A stretch of DNA of 20,401 nt from Lachnospiraceae bacterium (GTDB lineage Bacteria > Bacillota > Clostridia > Lachnospirales > Lachnospiraceae), in NCBI GenBank assembly GCA_016282215.1, contig JAEEKC010000368.1, positions 1 through 20,401 of the forward strand. Reading direction: 5' to 3'. Below, in pieces: positions 8,601 through 17,200 of the stretch. Position 1 is the stretch's first letter, and each line of letters starts with the position of its first letter. The notes under the pieces were generated by a model. That model did no database searches. It saw nothing but the letters and a program-made list of their open reading frames with translations, and was not told the origin of the DNA. Both the position numbers and the translations under genes were made by a program.

Positions 8601-8715
8601 AATAATCCAGAAAATTCTCCGGCGTGACATTTGCCGTCTGTGCCTGAACTTTCAACGGCAGAAGTATACATACCACCAATACCGCCAACATTGCTATGAT
8701 CTTTTTCCTACCCAT
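5644..8715 (-). CDS. Secreted beta-helix surface protein with lysine-rich Ig-like C-terminal domain
   Basis: The 1023-residue product starts with a signal peptide (KK, then a hydrophobic run and VQAQ near 23-26), so it is exported. Residues ~60-870 consist of short strand-turn repeats rich in asparagine ladders (GNTI, SNTI, ENEI, DNLV), typical of right-handed parallel beta-helices. This region is an internal duplication: ~129-425 and ~452-746 align with a 323-324 residue offset. A Gly/Gln/Ser linker (870-900) and a Thr/Glu/Lys stretch (909-929) follow, then a ~90-residue domain (931-1023) with 32 lysines and the pattern of an Ig-like adhesin domain. There is no LPXTG or terminal membrane span; the basic tail may hold it to anionic wall polymers (inference). 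GGAGG lies 7 nt before ATG. An adhesin or glycan-binding role is likelier than an enzyme, since no catalytic motif was recognised. Confidence 0.8.
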   Translation of the reverse strand: MGRKKIIAMLAVLVVCILLPLKVQAQTANVTPENFLDYFSIDYGSAYPKDGYDAFCMEGDFSIMKGMIRCIVVDKPVRIYSPLSEGDGPSQTAGFEGVRFVIRSSGAVIDNLAISLDESEAEEVRVDSYSAVISIEGESELTGVMVKNNDILFKTSDQVDSYGIYSASTQVGVSSNTIEYYGKTDEENPVNNNAIRVECGKADIRDNLVKASLPSFNIQYEEVPDGSGNWVATTKSAAVCLGNCNGIDFASNIILVNSNQASGKYNSVYAVEAAGTASEKVVFESNQIQIHSQGMYTYGFAIDYPKAVLRGNQIEGKSNDWLEGIGVTGNNISDYEASGNTIALEGQSLCYGIYINPVNQTEKMMISGNVINETAPFCYGIEATVGSLNGSDSVFDENEITLQGSNPMGMAMNINGTYGITGNTISVSENTTEMPVIEPDESILENMTYPDYSAAISLEGGSEQIGVTVKNNDILFQSSGKMNSYGIYSASTQVGVSSNTIVYYGKMDEEKDPINLNAIRIEGGKADIRENSIYASLPSVYVSWDEKPAGSGNWVSEPTSEAISLKDCDGINFASNTILVECKEMIGGYDTIYAVDAAGTSAKEAVFTSNDIEVISSGTYAYVIMADYPKVVLQGNTIKGKSGYYVSGIDASGYNIHDFEASDNTIILEGKTIVEGFNIMLSDSVEKLVVSGNVIDETAPFCYGIEASVGSKNESAIAFDENEITMEGSNLAGIALRIRGTCEIKGNIVKAPGTNDSQEEIYNSFGKRPSYGMYLRHGQNTVYDVQENEIEASDTGILADSKAVICKNTITSGGEYAVKCNGEELPEDITAPVVSVTDNMLISSKYEGDESVIADGMDVLVKDNYGKNGKQQNGGQGTEGQSSGGQSTEGQSSGGQTSVQQPATTGSGETTKGTETEKTETKKTETKKHEVKLTAKAKSFKVKDKNKKYTVTVKFDGKKKKGAEVTVKIKGKTYKAKTAKTGKAVVRLRKLTKKGAFTAKVKVKVKQDGKTYTATKKVKIRVK
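5932..5976. repeat. 15-bp tandem repeat within the surface-protein gene
   Basis: About three copies of TTTCTTTGTCTCAGT (plus strand) encode the TETEKTETKKTETKK stretch just before the C-terminal domain. Length change here would alter the spacer between beta-helix and wall-proximal domain without breaking the frame. Confidence 0.7.
6031..6099. repeat. 30-bp tandem repeat within the surface-protein gene
   Basis: Units 6031-6060 and 6061-6090 differ at one base, and a partial unit follows. They encode the flexible EGQSSGGQST linker. As the unit is a multiple of three, slippage would lengthen or shorten the linker in frame. Confidence 0.8.
6478..8334 (-). repeat. Large internal duplication, about 970-bp period
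   Basis: The segments 7441-8334 and 6478-7362 encode the two copies of the beta-helix block. Protein similarity is high in patches (SYGIYSASTQVGVSSNTI and ETAPFCYGIEA are kept), and DNA around 7201-7275 and 8171-8245 is nearly identical over about 60 bases, while other parts have diverged. This suggests an old duplication kept similar in places by gene conversion. Confidence 0.75.
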
Positions 8716-8734
8716 TTTTGTTCCTCCGTGAATT

Positions 8735-8850
8735 ATTAGTAGTTTATTGGTTCTGAATTTTCATACCGGACTTTACACTGCTAATTCAGAATTCATTAGT
8801 AGTTTATCGGCTCCGTATTTTCATACCGGACTTTGCACTAATATTTCATC
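8735..8850. repeat. Direct repeats, 60-bp period, in the leader of the surface-protein gene
   Basis: 8735-8779 and 8795-8839 agree at 40 of 45 positions, exactly 60 bp apart; the minus-strand core is AAAGTCCGGTATGAAAATA or close to it. A weaker relative lies at about 8958-9008 (ATTTTACCGG, then TTTTACACTG). The core resembles the 53-bp repeats at 4149-4280. Both copies fall between the predicted promoter (8924-8952) and the start codon, so they would be transcribed in the 5' leader. Confidence 0.75.
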
Positions 8851-8923
8851 AATCGTGTCTCGCCTCTGCTTTTTTCCGGATGATATTCCGATCGAACTGC
8901 GTCACAAAATAGTCCTGCGTTCG

Positions 8924-8952
8924 ATTATAGCAGATTTTTCCCGTGATGTCAT
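8924..8952 (-). promoter_or_regulatory. Strong putative promoter of the surface-protein gene
   Basis: On the minus strand ATGACA (8952-8947) and a perfect TATAAT (8929-8924) are 17 bp apart, and TGC immediately before the -10 makes it an extended -10. Transcription would start near 8917, giving a leader of about 200 nt. An ATCGAAC/GTTCGAT inverted repeat (8891-8897/8919-8925) straddles the start region and may be an operator or a 5' hairpin. Confidence 0.65.
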
Positions 8953-9017
8953 TCCTGATCATAATTTTACCGGCCGGTGTTTTACACTGAAAAAGTTTTA
9001 TCATGCGGCTTGATCGC

Positions 9018-9067
9018 ACAAAAAAGACAGGCAGCCGTATGGCCGCCCGTCCCTTGTCTTTTTTTGA
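9018..9067 (-). terminator. Intrinsic terminator after the 583-residue gene
   Basis: Minus-strand reading gives A-rich AAAAAAAGACAAGGG, then a GC stem (GGGCGGCC, loop ATAC, GGCTGCC) and CTGTCTTTTTT. The A and T tracts extend the stem, which is imperfect at one internal pair and a short bulge. It begins about 14 nt after the stop codon. Because it has a T-run on both sides it could stop transcription in either direction. Confidence 0.8.
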
Positions 9068-9080
9068 TCGTCAGATCCCA

Positions 9081-10832
9081 TTATTTCTTAACTGCTGTAT
9101 TTTTCTGCATATTTGCATTCTTATTCGGATTTATTGCATTGTCAAAAGCTTCCTTGCAGCGTCCGTGGATCTTGTCCGTCGCGAAAACCAGCTTCTCAAC
9201 CGTTGCAAACCTGGCTTTTCCGTTATCCGTCAGCGGGGAGAACAGGATGCCCTGCCGTTTGTTGTAATAATTCAAGGCTGCGCTGTTGAGTTCCTCGAGA
9301 GCACCAACCTTCGGCTGCGCACCTTTTTCCCCCTGGCTGATCACGGCATCAAGGGCATCGGTCAGCCGTTTCATATGATCGGAAGGTTTCTTTCCTTCAT
9401 TCATTTTCTTCAGCGCTTCTCTGGTTTCCTTGATCTTTTCATACTCGTCTGCCGAAATTTCGATCGTGTTGTCCTGAGCGAACTTCTTCATAGAACTGTC
9501 AAGGGAAAAGTTATCCTTGCGCCTTGCTTTTTCTGCCTTTTCGGCATTGATCTTTTTATTGACTTCTTTATTGACCGCCGTCTTATAGGAATCCACCAGG
9601 TTTTTGCCTGAAGGACGGGTGGCCATCACATCCCGGAAGATCGGATCGTTGATCACCTGGTCACGCATATTGATAAACGCTTTGTTGACCTTCCTTGAGT
9701 CCATGACAGAACCCGATTTCACCCTGTCATCATCGTAAAATGTCTTATCCGCTGCAGGAGATTTGAGCATATCCGCTACGATCAGGTTGGCACCTTTCAC
9801 AAACTGATCCATGGACAGATGAGCCTTGCCAAGTGACGGATCTTTCAGGATCTTGTCACACTCTGTCTGAACCTCCTCTTTTCTGACATCGGTATCGATA
9901 AGCTCCGCCGAAAACAACAGATAACCCGGTTTCTTGTTGATATCAGCCTCTTCTTTGATCGTATTCTTGTTCGTTTCCATAAAACCGAGGTACTCATCTC
10001 TGGCTGCCTGAAGGTTTTTTTTGTACTGATTCCAGCTCGCAAAAAGGTTCTCCTTCTTAAAATCGGCAGCGGGTTTTCCTGCTGCTCTCTGCTGCATGAC
10101 AAAGGCCGCGAAATCCTTGTTGCCGGCCAGATCGTTTTCGACGCCCTTCTGAAGCTCCTTTCTGTGATTTAACGCATTCACAACTTTATTGTAATCATAT
10201 TGGCTGTTGCTTCCGGTGGGCATGATCGTATCCTGCTCGACAATTGCATAAGAGACCAGCTTCGCGGCCATCTTCACATAGTCTTCTTTTCTCTGCGGGT
10301 CGCTTTGAACCGGATCGCTCCCTGTCTTCTCATCATAAGCGCCGTCGGCGAGTGCCCTCGCATACTGCGCGGAATTTCTTTTTTCCCGATCGGTTACCCC
10401 CTTGACAGCTTCGCTGATCTTTTCATTTTTGCGGTCTCTTTCTGCCGTATACTTGGTGCAGGTCTCATTTGCAAACTTGTAATTGCTTTCCCACTCTTCC
10501 TCGGGAATGTTCAGAATATCTCCGGCGAGTGCATTCAAAAAATCCTTCTTATGCTTGATGACCTGTATTGCGGTCAACTCACCTGCCATCCTGTTAAACA
10601 GATTGATGGCTTTCTGATCATTCTTTACCTTATCTTCTAACCTTGCAAAATCCTCATCCGAAAGATCTGATCCGATAAAATCGAGCATGGCGGTTTTCTT
10701 CTGGTCGACTAACCTGGACGTCTCTTTGAAACCCTTTTCCCATTCCTCTTTCTGCTTCTTGTCAACGTTCTTAAAAACCTTTTCATACTGTTCATTTACG
10801 TTCTGGACATTATCATATTTTGTTCTTGGCAT
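9081..10832 (-). CDS. Lysine-rich helical protein of unknown function (583 aa)
   Basis: I do not recognise this family. The product has no signal peptide, no membrane span and no catalytic motif I can name. It is strongly charged and predicted mostly alpha-helical with short loops, and opens with a coiled-coil-like stretch (EQYEKVFKNVDKKQKEEWEK). Only three cysteines occur (124, 325, 559). Residues ~370-445 include KVNKAFINMRDQVINDPIFR and a run of Lys/Glu/Ala (NKEVNKKINAEKAEKARRKD). The C-terminal block ~458-560 (SADEYEKIKETREALKKM, later YYNKRQGILFSPLTDNGKAR) looks like a compact conserved unit; I have a faint memory of similar blocks in large Lachnospiraceae proteins. AAGGGGG precedes the ATG, a terminator follows, and the 30-nt motif sits about 70 bp upstream, so it is probably a single-gene unit. 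Confidence 0.75.
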   Translation of the reverse strand: MPRTKYDNVQNVNEQYEKVFKNVDKKQKEEWEKGFKETSRLVDQKKTAMLDFIGSDLSDEDFARLEDKVKNDQKAINLFNRMAGELTAIQVIKHKKDFLNALAGDILNIPEEEWESNYKFANETCTKYTAERDRKNEKISEAVKGVTDREKRNSAQYARALADGAYDEKTGSDPVQSDPQRKEDYVKMAAKLVSYAIVEQDTIMPTGSNSQYDYNKVVNALNHRKELQKGVENDLAGNKDFAAFVMQQRAAGKPAADFKKENLFASWNQYKKNLQAARDEYLGFMETNKNTIKEEADINKKPGYLLFSAELIDTDVRKEEVQTECDKILKDPSLGKAHLSMDQFVKGANLIVADMLKSPAADKTFYDDDRVKSGSVMDSRKVNKAFINMRDQVINDPIFRDVMATRPSGKNLVDSYKTAVNKEVNKKINAEKAEKARRKDNFSLDSSMKKFAQDNTIEISADEYEKIKETREALKKMNEGKKPSDHMKRLTDALDAVISQGEKGAQPKVGALEELNSAALNYYNKRQGILFSPLTDNGKARFATVEKLVFATDKIHGRCKEAFDNAINPNKNANMQKNTAVKK

Positions 10833-10901
10833 GATGTTTTTCCCCCTTTTGATCGGTATCTGTTTTTATTTTTGCCTTTTGCCTCGCAGCTCTTTTGTCT
10901 A

Positions 10902-10931
10902 TAATACCCCTCTGATGCCGTTTTGGTTGCA
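10902..10931 (-). promoter_or_regulatory. Shared 30-nt motif upstream of the 583-residue gene
   Basis: Minus strand: TGCAACC, 5 nt, GGCA, 2 nt, AGAGGGGTATTA, followed by TAG. The TATTAT at its end could be a -10 box, about 70 bp before the start codon. It is the partner of the motif at 5556-5585. No other promoter was seen in the 154-bp gap behind the hybrid kinase, and no terminator for that kinase either. Confidence 0.45.
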
Positions 10932-10986
10932 GTCACCGACAAATCGATATTACCACAAATTAAGCGGAATTGACAGGATTTTCGGA

Positions 10987-13900
10987 TCAGGGCTGCTTTT
11001 TCTCGTCTGCTTCCCAGATCAGTTCCTCTAATGTCCGGTACAGCCGCTCCGGTTCCACGGGCTTGGACAGATGCGCATTCATTCCCACCTGCAGGGATCT
11101 TTGCACATCCTCATCAAAAGCATTGGCCGTCATGGCAATGATGGGAATGATGCCCGCATCCTTTCTGTCTACGCTTCGGATGGCTGTCGTAGCCTCGAGG
11201 CCGTCCATCTTCGGCATCCGGACATCCATCAGGATGGCGTCAAAATAGAAAGGATCATGGCTTTCAAACAGGGAAACCGCCGCTTCGCCGTCCGCTGCCA
11301 CCTCTGCCTCCATCTCCCGGATGGCCAGCACCTGTTTCATGATCTCGGCATTGATCTCCATATCTTCTGCGATCAGCACCCGCCTGCCGGAAAGCTCAGC
11401 CCGCTGTTTTTCCTTAAACAGGCTCATATTATTCCTGCGGGCGATGCGCTCAAATTCATCAATGACATTGGATGCGAAAAGCGGTTTTGCCAGAAATGAG
11501 TCGACGCCCACATGCAATGCCTCATCCATGATCTCATCCCAGTTAAAGGAAGTCAGGATGATGACCGTGGTTTCGTTGTCATAGCGCTCCCGGATCTTCT
11601 TTGCCACTTCGATCCCGTCCATTTCCGGCATCTTCCAGTCCAGCAGCACCAGATTATAGTGCTCCTGCTTCGTATGGGCCACCTCGAGCATCTGCAGCGC
11701 CTCTTCGCCGCTTAAGGCAATATCGGCTTTGATGCCGGCTTCATCCAATACTACCATGGCATGCTCGGCCGCCATCCTCTCATCATCCACAACCAGCACG
11801 CGAAGATCCTTGTAATTGATGGCATTGCTGTCATAGTCTAAGTGCTCACAGTTTTTCAAAGTCACAACAACGGTAAACTCCGTGCCCTCGCCTTTTTTCG
11901 ACTGCACGGTGATGGTGCCGTTCATCAGTTCCACGATATTTTTGGTAATGGCCATTCCCAGTCCCGTGCTGCCGTACTTATTGTTGCGGGTACTGTCCTC
12001 CTGAGTAAAGGACTCAAAGATCTGGGGCAAAAACTCCTCGCTGATGCCGATGCCGGTATCCCGGATCACGAATTTCAAAGTACTCTGATCATCAAAGACA
12101 TTGGTCCTCTCGACGGCAAGTGTCACCTCGCCGGGTGCTTCCGTAAACTTGATGGCATTGCTTAAGATATTGATCAGCACCTGCTTAAGCTTCATATCGT
12201 CGCCGATATAAAAATCCGACACGCCGCCGGTGAGTTTGCACTCATAGGTCAGCCCCTTTTCCCGGCACTGGGTCAGAACCATCGTATTGATCTGCTCAAG
12301 CATCGCGCGGAAGGAAAACTCTTCTTTACGAAGCACGATACGGCCGGATTCGATACGGCTCATATCCAGGATATCATTGATCAGGCCCAGAAGATGCCTT
12401 GCACTGGCGCCGATCTTTTCCAGATACTCTCTCGTTTCATCATCCAGTCCGGGTTTCCGAAGGGCCAGGGAATCCAGGCCGATGATGGCATTCATGGGCG
12501 TGCGGATCTCATGGCTCATATTGGACAAAAATGCTGTCTTGGCACGGCTGGCTTCCTCCGCCGCTTTCAACGCATCGGAAAGGGCCTGTTTTTTCGCCAG
12601 GGAATCCCGCATCTCGGCATCAATATTCGTAAAGCCCGCGCCCACGGCGTGCACTCTGTGATCCGTCCGGTCCTCGGGATGCCGCACGCCCGCCATTCTG
12701 AGCATCTCGTATTGTTCCTTGCCATCTTTTTTCACCAGATAACGAAGGGTGATGATCAGGTCGTTTGCAAGCCCTTTCCGGATGGACTCAGGCTCGATAA
12801 ACTCCAAAAAGGCTGCCCGGTATTCCTCGGTGACAAAGTTTTCGGCATAGCCCCGGAACTCTTTCATATAGTCAAATTCGGAACCCGGAACGATCTGGTC
12901 GGCACCTACATCATCACTTCGGTAGCACAGTCCCTTGCCGGTTTCGAGATCTACATAATAGACGCTCCGATAATCTGAAGCAAGCGCCGTGATCATGTTA
13001 TCCTGCTGGGTCCGCATTTTTTCCTGCTCGAGCAGTTCATCCTGCAAAGCCAGCCGTTCTTCAAGTTCCTGCTGCAGTGTTTCTGCCGTTTCCCGCTCGG
13101 AAAACAGGCGCTCTGCCTTTCTGGTCTGCACGATCATGACCGCTGAAAGGATCAGCAGCACCAGTGCCGTCAAAAGCGATTGGAACAGGGCTCTTTGGAT
13201 GATGCCCTGCGAAATGGCATCGATCTGCTCGCTGATAACGCTTTCCCGGATCAGATAGGTCAGCATCCAGTCCGTCCCGTGTACGGGCACATAACTTAAG
13301 GTCTCTTTGATCCCGTTATAGGTAAAGGAAACCACGCCCGACTGTTTGTCGCCGAACTGTTTTTTCACCGTTTCGTAGTTATATCCGTCTTCATACTCGG
13401 CCGAAGCCAGTGCCGTCAGCAGGTTATAGTCGGCAGACAGACCGCCAAGTACCAGTCCGGTGAAGGATACGCCGTCGGACTTATACAGGTTGCAGAAGGT
13501 GGTGCTGTTATTCGTGGATTTCAGGGAAACGGCATCCAGAAAATGATCCATGCTCATTTCCATAAAGCAGGCCACCAAAGTCTGTCCCTCAAAAGGCAGG
13601 CGGTCCACGGAATGGGCAATCACCACCGTTGTATTCTCACCGCCGGCATTTTTCACGCTGACCTCGGCTTCGGTAATGGTCAGGGGATCAAAATCATAGG
13701 TATCGATATCCGTCCTGGTCCCCCGCGCCGTATAGATCAGTCCGTTTTCATCCACAAAGGCGAACTTCTCCAGCCCGTAAAGCTGCTTCATTCTGGTCTG
13801 ATAGGCCTGCAGGCTCTCTTTGCTCTCTAAATCGCTTTTCTCGATCAGGCTGATGGCAGCGTCAATATCGCTGGTATAGTCATTCAGCGTGGCGGATACC

Positions 13901-14121
13901 ACCTGCTCCCGCCGTCCTGCCAGCTCGTCAAGGTATAGGAGGCTTACGTTGCGCACGGCTTTTTCGGTATCCCGGCTTGCGCTGCGCCCGGTCCAGATGG
14001 TGCCGACAATGAGGATGACGACCACGATCAGACTGCCAAGGACAGCCGCGCGGATCACACCGCCCCGCCGAAGGGCAGCGGAAAACTTCTTCGGTTTCTT
14101 TTCCTTCGTTTCTTCAGTCAC
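10987..14121 (-). CDS. Hybrid sensor histidine kinase with two receiver domains
   Basis: This 1044-residue membrane kinase has TM1 near 24-42, an extracellular sensor region ~45-305 of likely Cache type, TM2 near 311-331, a coiled coil to ~370, a PAS-like region (~375-505) and a HisKA domain with the phosphorylated His537 in NMSHEIRTPMNAI. The ATPase domain shows NILSNAIKF (N box), RDTGIGIS (G1) and GSTGLGMAI (G2). Two receiver domains follow: LVVDDE with Asp828 (DWKMPEMDG) and Lys879, then LIAEDMEIN with Asp966 (DVRMPKMDG) and Lys1020. There is no HPt domain and no output domain, so phosphate must pass to another protein not in this window. The start is GTG with the strong site GGGGAGG (14131-14137) upstream. 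The ligand is unknown. Confidence 0.93.
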   Translation of the reverse strand: MTEETKEKKPKKFSAALRRGGVIRAAVLGSLIVVVILIVGTIWTGRSASRDTEKAVRNVSLLYLDELAGRREQVVSATLNDYTSDIDAAISLIEKSDLESKESLQAYQTRMKQLYGLEKFAFVDENGLIYTARGTRTDIDTYDFDPLTITEAEVSVKNAGGENTTVVIAHSVDRLPFEGQTLVACFMEMSMDHFLDAVSLKSTNNSTTFCNLYKSDGVSFTGLVLGGLSADYNLLTALASAEYEDGYNYETVKKQFGDKQSGVVSFTYNGIKETLSYVPVHGTDWMLTYLIRESVISEQIDAISQGIIQRALFQSLLTALVLLILSAVMIVQTRKAERLFSERETAETLQQELEERLALQDELLEQEKMRTQQDNMITALASDYRSVYYVDLETGKGLCYRSDDVGADQIVPGSEFDYMKEFRGYAENFVTEEYRAAFLEFIEPESIRKGLANDLIITLRYLVKKDGKEQYEMLRMAGVRHPEDRTDHRVHAVGAGFTNIDAEMRDSLAKKQALSDALKAAEEASRAKTAFLSNMSHEIRTPMNAIIGLDSLALRKPGLDDETREYLEKIGASARHLLGLINDILDMSRIESGRIVLRKEEFSFRAMLEQINTMVLTQCREKGLTYECKLTGGVSDFYIGDDMKLKQVLINILSNAIKFTEAPGEVTLAVERTNVFDDQSTLKFVIRDTGIGISEEFLPQIFESFTQEDSTRNNKYGSTGLGMAITKNIVELMNGTITVQSKKGEGTEFTVVVTLKNCEHLDYDSNAINYKDLRVLVVDDERMAAEHAMVVLDEAGIKADIALSGEEALQMLEVAHTKQEHYNLVLLDWKMPEMDGIEVAKKIRERYDNETTVIILTSFNWDEIMDEALHVGVDSFLAKPLFASNVIDEFERIARRNNMSLFKEKQRAELSGRRVLIAEDMEINAEIMKQVLAIREMEAEVAADGEAAVSLFESHDPFYFDAILMDVRMPKMDGLEATTAIRSVDRKDAGIIPIIAMTANAFDEDVQRSLQVGMNAHLSKPVEPERLYRTLEELIWEADEKKQP

Positions 14122-14176
14122 TTTTATGTTCCTCCCCGGAAAACCTTATCACCCGGCAGTAATCGTGTATTACACA

Positions 14177-14220
14177 TAAAAAAATCGCAACAATTCAGAG
14201 CCTATTCGCATGGCTCTGAA
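14177..14220 (-). terminator. Probable terminator after the large histidine kinase, or leader hairpin
   Basis: The inverted repeat TTCAGAGCC/GGCTCTGAA (14194-14202/14212-14220) has a 9-bp perfect stem and 9-nt loop. On the minus strand a run of seven T follows, but 7-9 nt away from the stem, which is farther than usual. It lies about 55 nt beyond the stop of the large kinase. A TATAAT-type box just upstream offers another reading, as a hairpin at the start of the hybrid kinase transcript. Confidence 0.45.
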
Positions 14221-14232
14221 CAGTTACGACAT

Positions 14233-14260
14233 ATTATACCATAATACTTATTTTTTCAAA
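14233..14260 (-). promoter_or_regulatory. Possible promoter of the hybrid kinase
   Basis: On the minus strand TTTGAA (14260-14255) and a perfect TATAAT (14238-14233) lie 16 bp apart in very AT-rich DNA. If used, the RNA would begin about 14226, directly ahead of the 14194-14220 hairpin, with a leader of about 105 nt. AT-richness makes chance likely enough to keep this tentative. Confidence 0.35.
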
Positions 14261-14275
14261 AGAAAAATCGGTGTT

Positions 14276-17200
14276 TTAGTTTTGTTCTGCGCCCGCCGGC
14301 ATGGTCACGCATGCCTTGAACAGATCGCCGTCGAGAATGATCTGCAGATCGCCGCCCATCAGCGTCGTTAAATCCTTGGCGATGGAAAGTCCGAGACCGC
14401 TGCCTTCACTGCTTCTGGCCTGGTCACCCCGGACAAAGCGCTCCGTCAGTTCTTTGGTGGAAATATTCAAAGGGCTTGCCGAGATATTCTTGATGGTCAG
14501 TGCTATCATCCCTGCACTTTTCATTCCGGTATCATCTGCCTGCGCGCCGATGGGTACCGGCAGTGTCACATCTTTTGCATTTTCAGACGCCAGTTCCACA
14601 TAGACCCTGCTGCCCGGCATTGCATATTTGCAGACATTTCCCATCAGGTTTTCAAGCACTCTCCAAAGCCTGGCCGGATCCGCATGGACGCTCATTTTTT
14701 CCTCCGGTTTTTCATAGATCACGGATAGTCCCGCTGCCTCGATCCGGTCCTCGAATTCTCCCAGGGACTGGCTGACCATCTCACGAATATCCAGGTCTTC
14801 CATGTTCAGAGTGATATTGCCGGAAGAGATCTTGGAGGCCTCCACCAGGTCCACGATCAGCACCTTCAGACGCTGGGATTTTTCCTCTAACACTTTGATA
14901 TATTCCTGCGCCGGTCCTTCGGGAAGGTTCTCGCGCTTTAACAGATCCACGTAATTGATGATGCTGGTCAGGGGCGTCTTGATATCGTGGGATACGTTGG
15001 TGATCAGTTCCGTCTTCATGCGCTCGTCCTGCATGCTCTGCTCCACGGCCCCGCGCACGGTATCGCCGATCATGTTGACCTGCAGCGCCAGCTCCTTATT
15101 GCCGTCGAACAGTTTCTGCGCGTCGATCTGATAATCCAAGTCGCCTTCCACGATCTTGCCGACGCCGTCAGCGATGGCAGTCCTGCCCTTCTCTTTTAAA
15201 TAGATCAGGACACCCACCGGGATCTGGACAAACAGGATCAGGAAAAAGATGCCTATTGCATGCATTCCCGTAAAGCCCAGCACCAGGAAATTGATGAGCA
15301 AAAATCCGATATAGGGCACCCAGGTGCGAAGGATCATGCTCTTTTGCTTTTGGAAAAAGCCCGCGATGCTTTCCAAAACCGTAGCAAACAGGAAGAAGAT
15401 CCAGCTGATGGCCTTTCCGATCAGGCGCAGACCTTTGATCAGGAGTCCCTTCTGCGGTCCGAACAGCCATGCAAACAGGCTGTTTGACAGCAGCGTTCTG
15501 CTCTTGATCCGAAGGATCAGAGAATACCAGGCATACAGGAAAATGATCATATCGATCAGGCCGCAGACAAAAACCGTGGAACAGATCAGCTCAAAAACTG
15601 TTGCCCGGTTATGGAGCAGTTCAAACTGCGTATAACCGTCCTTAAACATAAAAGGCACGGCGAAGACAGCTCCGGCCAGCAGTGTCAAAAGTGCTGCAGC
15701 GATCAGCGTCGGCACCTTGTGGAAACCCTGCACCCTTTCTTTTTCATACTTCGGCACAAAGATCGTAAAGCAGGCAAAACAGATCAGCGCCGCAAAGCCA
15801 AGGATGATCAGCGTCGGAATATAGCCCGTCATGGTGCCGGCTACCTGTTTGTATCCGGCATCGGCTTTTCCGTAAATATCGTCTGTCAGATACCTGCCGA
15901 GCACATCATCATTTGCCCCTTCATCCAGCACGCAGACATAGAGCATGCTGCCGTCGGCGAAATTATAGCCGTTGCGGCGGATCGAGGCAAGCATGGTGTT
16001 TTCCCGGTTGTCCAGATCTCCATGCTGCAGGGCTGCCTGCCCGTAGGTATAGGCCACATATGTTTTTTTCGAAGTAAAGGCCTTCGCCAGTTTTGCCCTG
16101 CGGACTGATGCATCCTGCTTCATAAAGTAATCGGGCAGACGCAGGTTGCTCTTCTGGATCAAGCCGGACGGTGTCAGCAGCACATATTTTAAGTTTGTCT
16201 CTTCTGTCAGCCAGTCTGCATACCGCTCATATTGTTCGGTATTGGAACGCAGGTCCTGCATGTCCTCAGAAAGGATCTGGGCCAGGGAGGGAATGCCTTC
16301 ATAATACTCTCCGACATTATAGGCGCCATTATTGGTGTAAACGTAATTGTCCTCGTTTTCCTGAAAATCCCCGGGATACTCTTCCACCGGCTCGCCGTTT
16401 TCATCATAAACGATCTCGACTTCCCCGCTTTCCACGATGGGGTTTGCAAAAATGCTTTCCATGCCTTCCGGATAATACCGTTCATAGAGGGATACCCCAT
16501 CTGCCGGAAGATATGTTTCATTGATCAGGCAGTAGGTCTGCTTTGCTGCCTCATCTGTATTTCCACTGTTATTTCCGTATTTTTCTGCCCAGTCCGCAGC
16601 GCTGATATTTCTCCAGCTGAGACTGTCTTCATCGCACCAGGCAAGCAGATCCGCAAGTTTATATTCGATCTTCACATCCTTGTATTTTTCCGGGATCTGA
16701 TTCGGATGCCTGCGATAATAATAACTGATCACATCGATCTTCTTTTCGCCGTCGAACTTGCCGCCGCTTTCCAGCTGGGAAGCCAGCGCCAGACGGTAAG
16801 ACAGGTCGGAAACATTGGTATAGAAAACGGACTGAAAATCCGCCGTATCCCGGAAGGACTGCGCCTCTTTTTCGAAAGGATTGATCGCGATCATATCACT
16901 GCTTTTCCTGACACCGTCTATGATCACGCTGTTTTTCATGATAAAAATAGATATGCCAAGGGCGATCATAACAAAGAGAAGTGTCAGAAAACCAAAGCCG
17001 ATACATCTGCCGCGGGTGGATTTCTTGCCGCTGTTTCCCTGTCGGTCTGCAGTTTTTTGATCTACGGCTTTACGATCAGTTGCTTTCCGGTCTGCAGTTT
17101 TTTTCTCTTTGTCCTGTCGACAGTCTGCCATTATCTGATCTTCTGCCTGCTGATTTTCTGCACGTTGCTCTTTTGTTTGTTGATCTTCCGGATGCTGATC

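Larger units (their letters stand above)
8716..9080. other. 365-bp intergenic region
   Basis: The gap holds, from right to left on the minus strand, the terminator of the 583-residue gene (9018-9067), a degenerate repeat copy (about 8958-9008), the promoter of the surface-protein gene (8924-8952), the 60-bp direct repeats (8735-8850) and the ribosome site GGAGG just before 8715. I see no small coding gene with a ribosome site in it. Confidence 0.7.
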
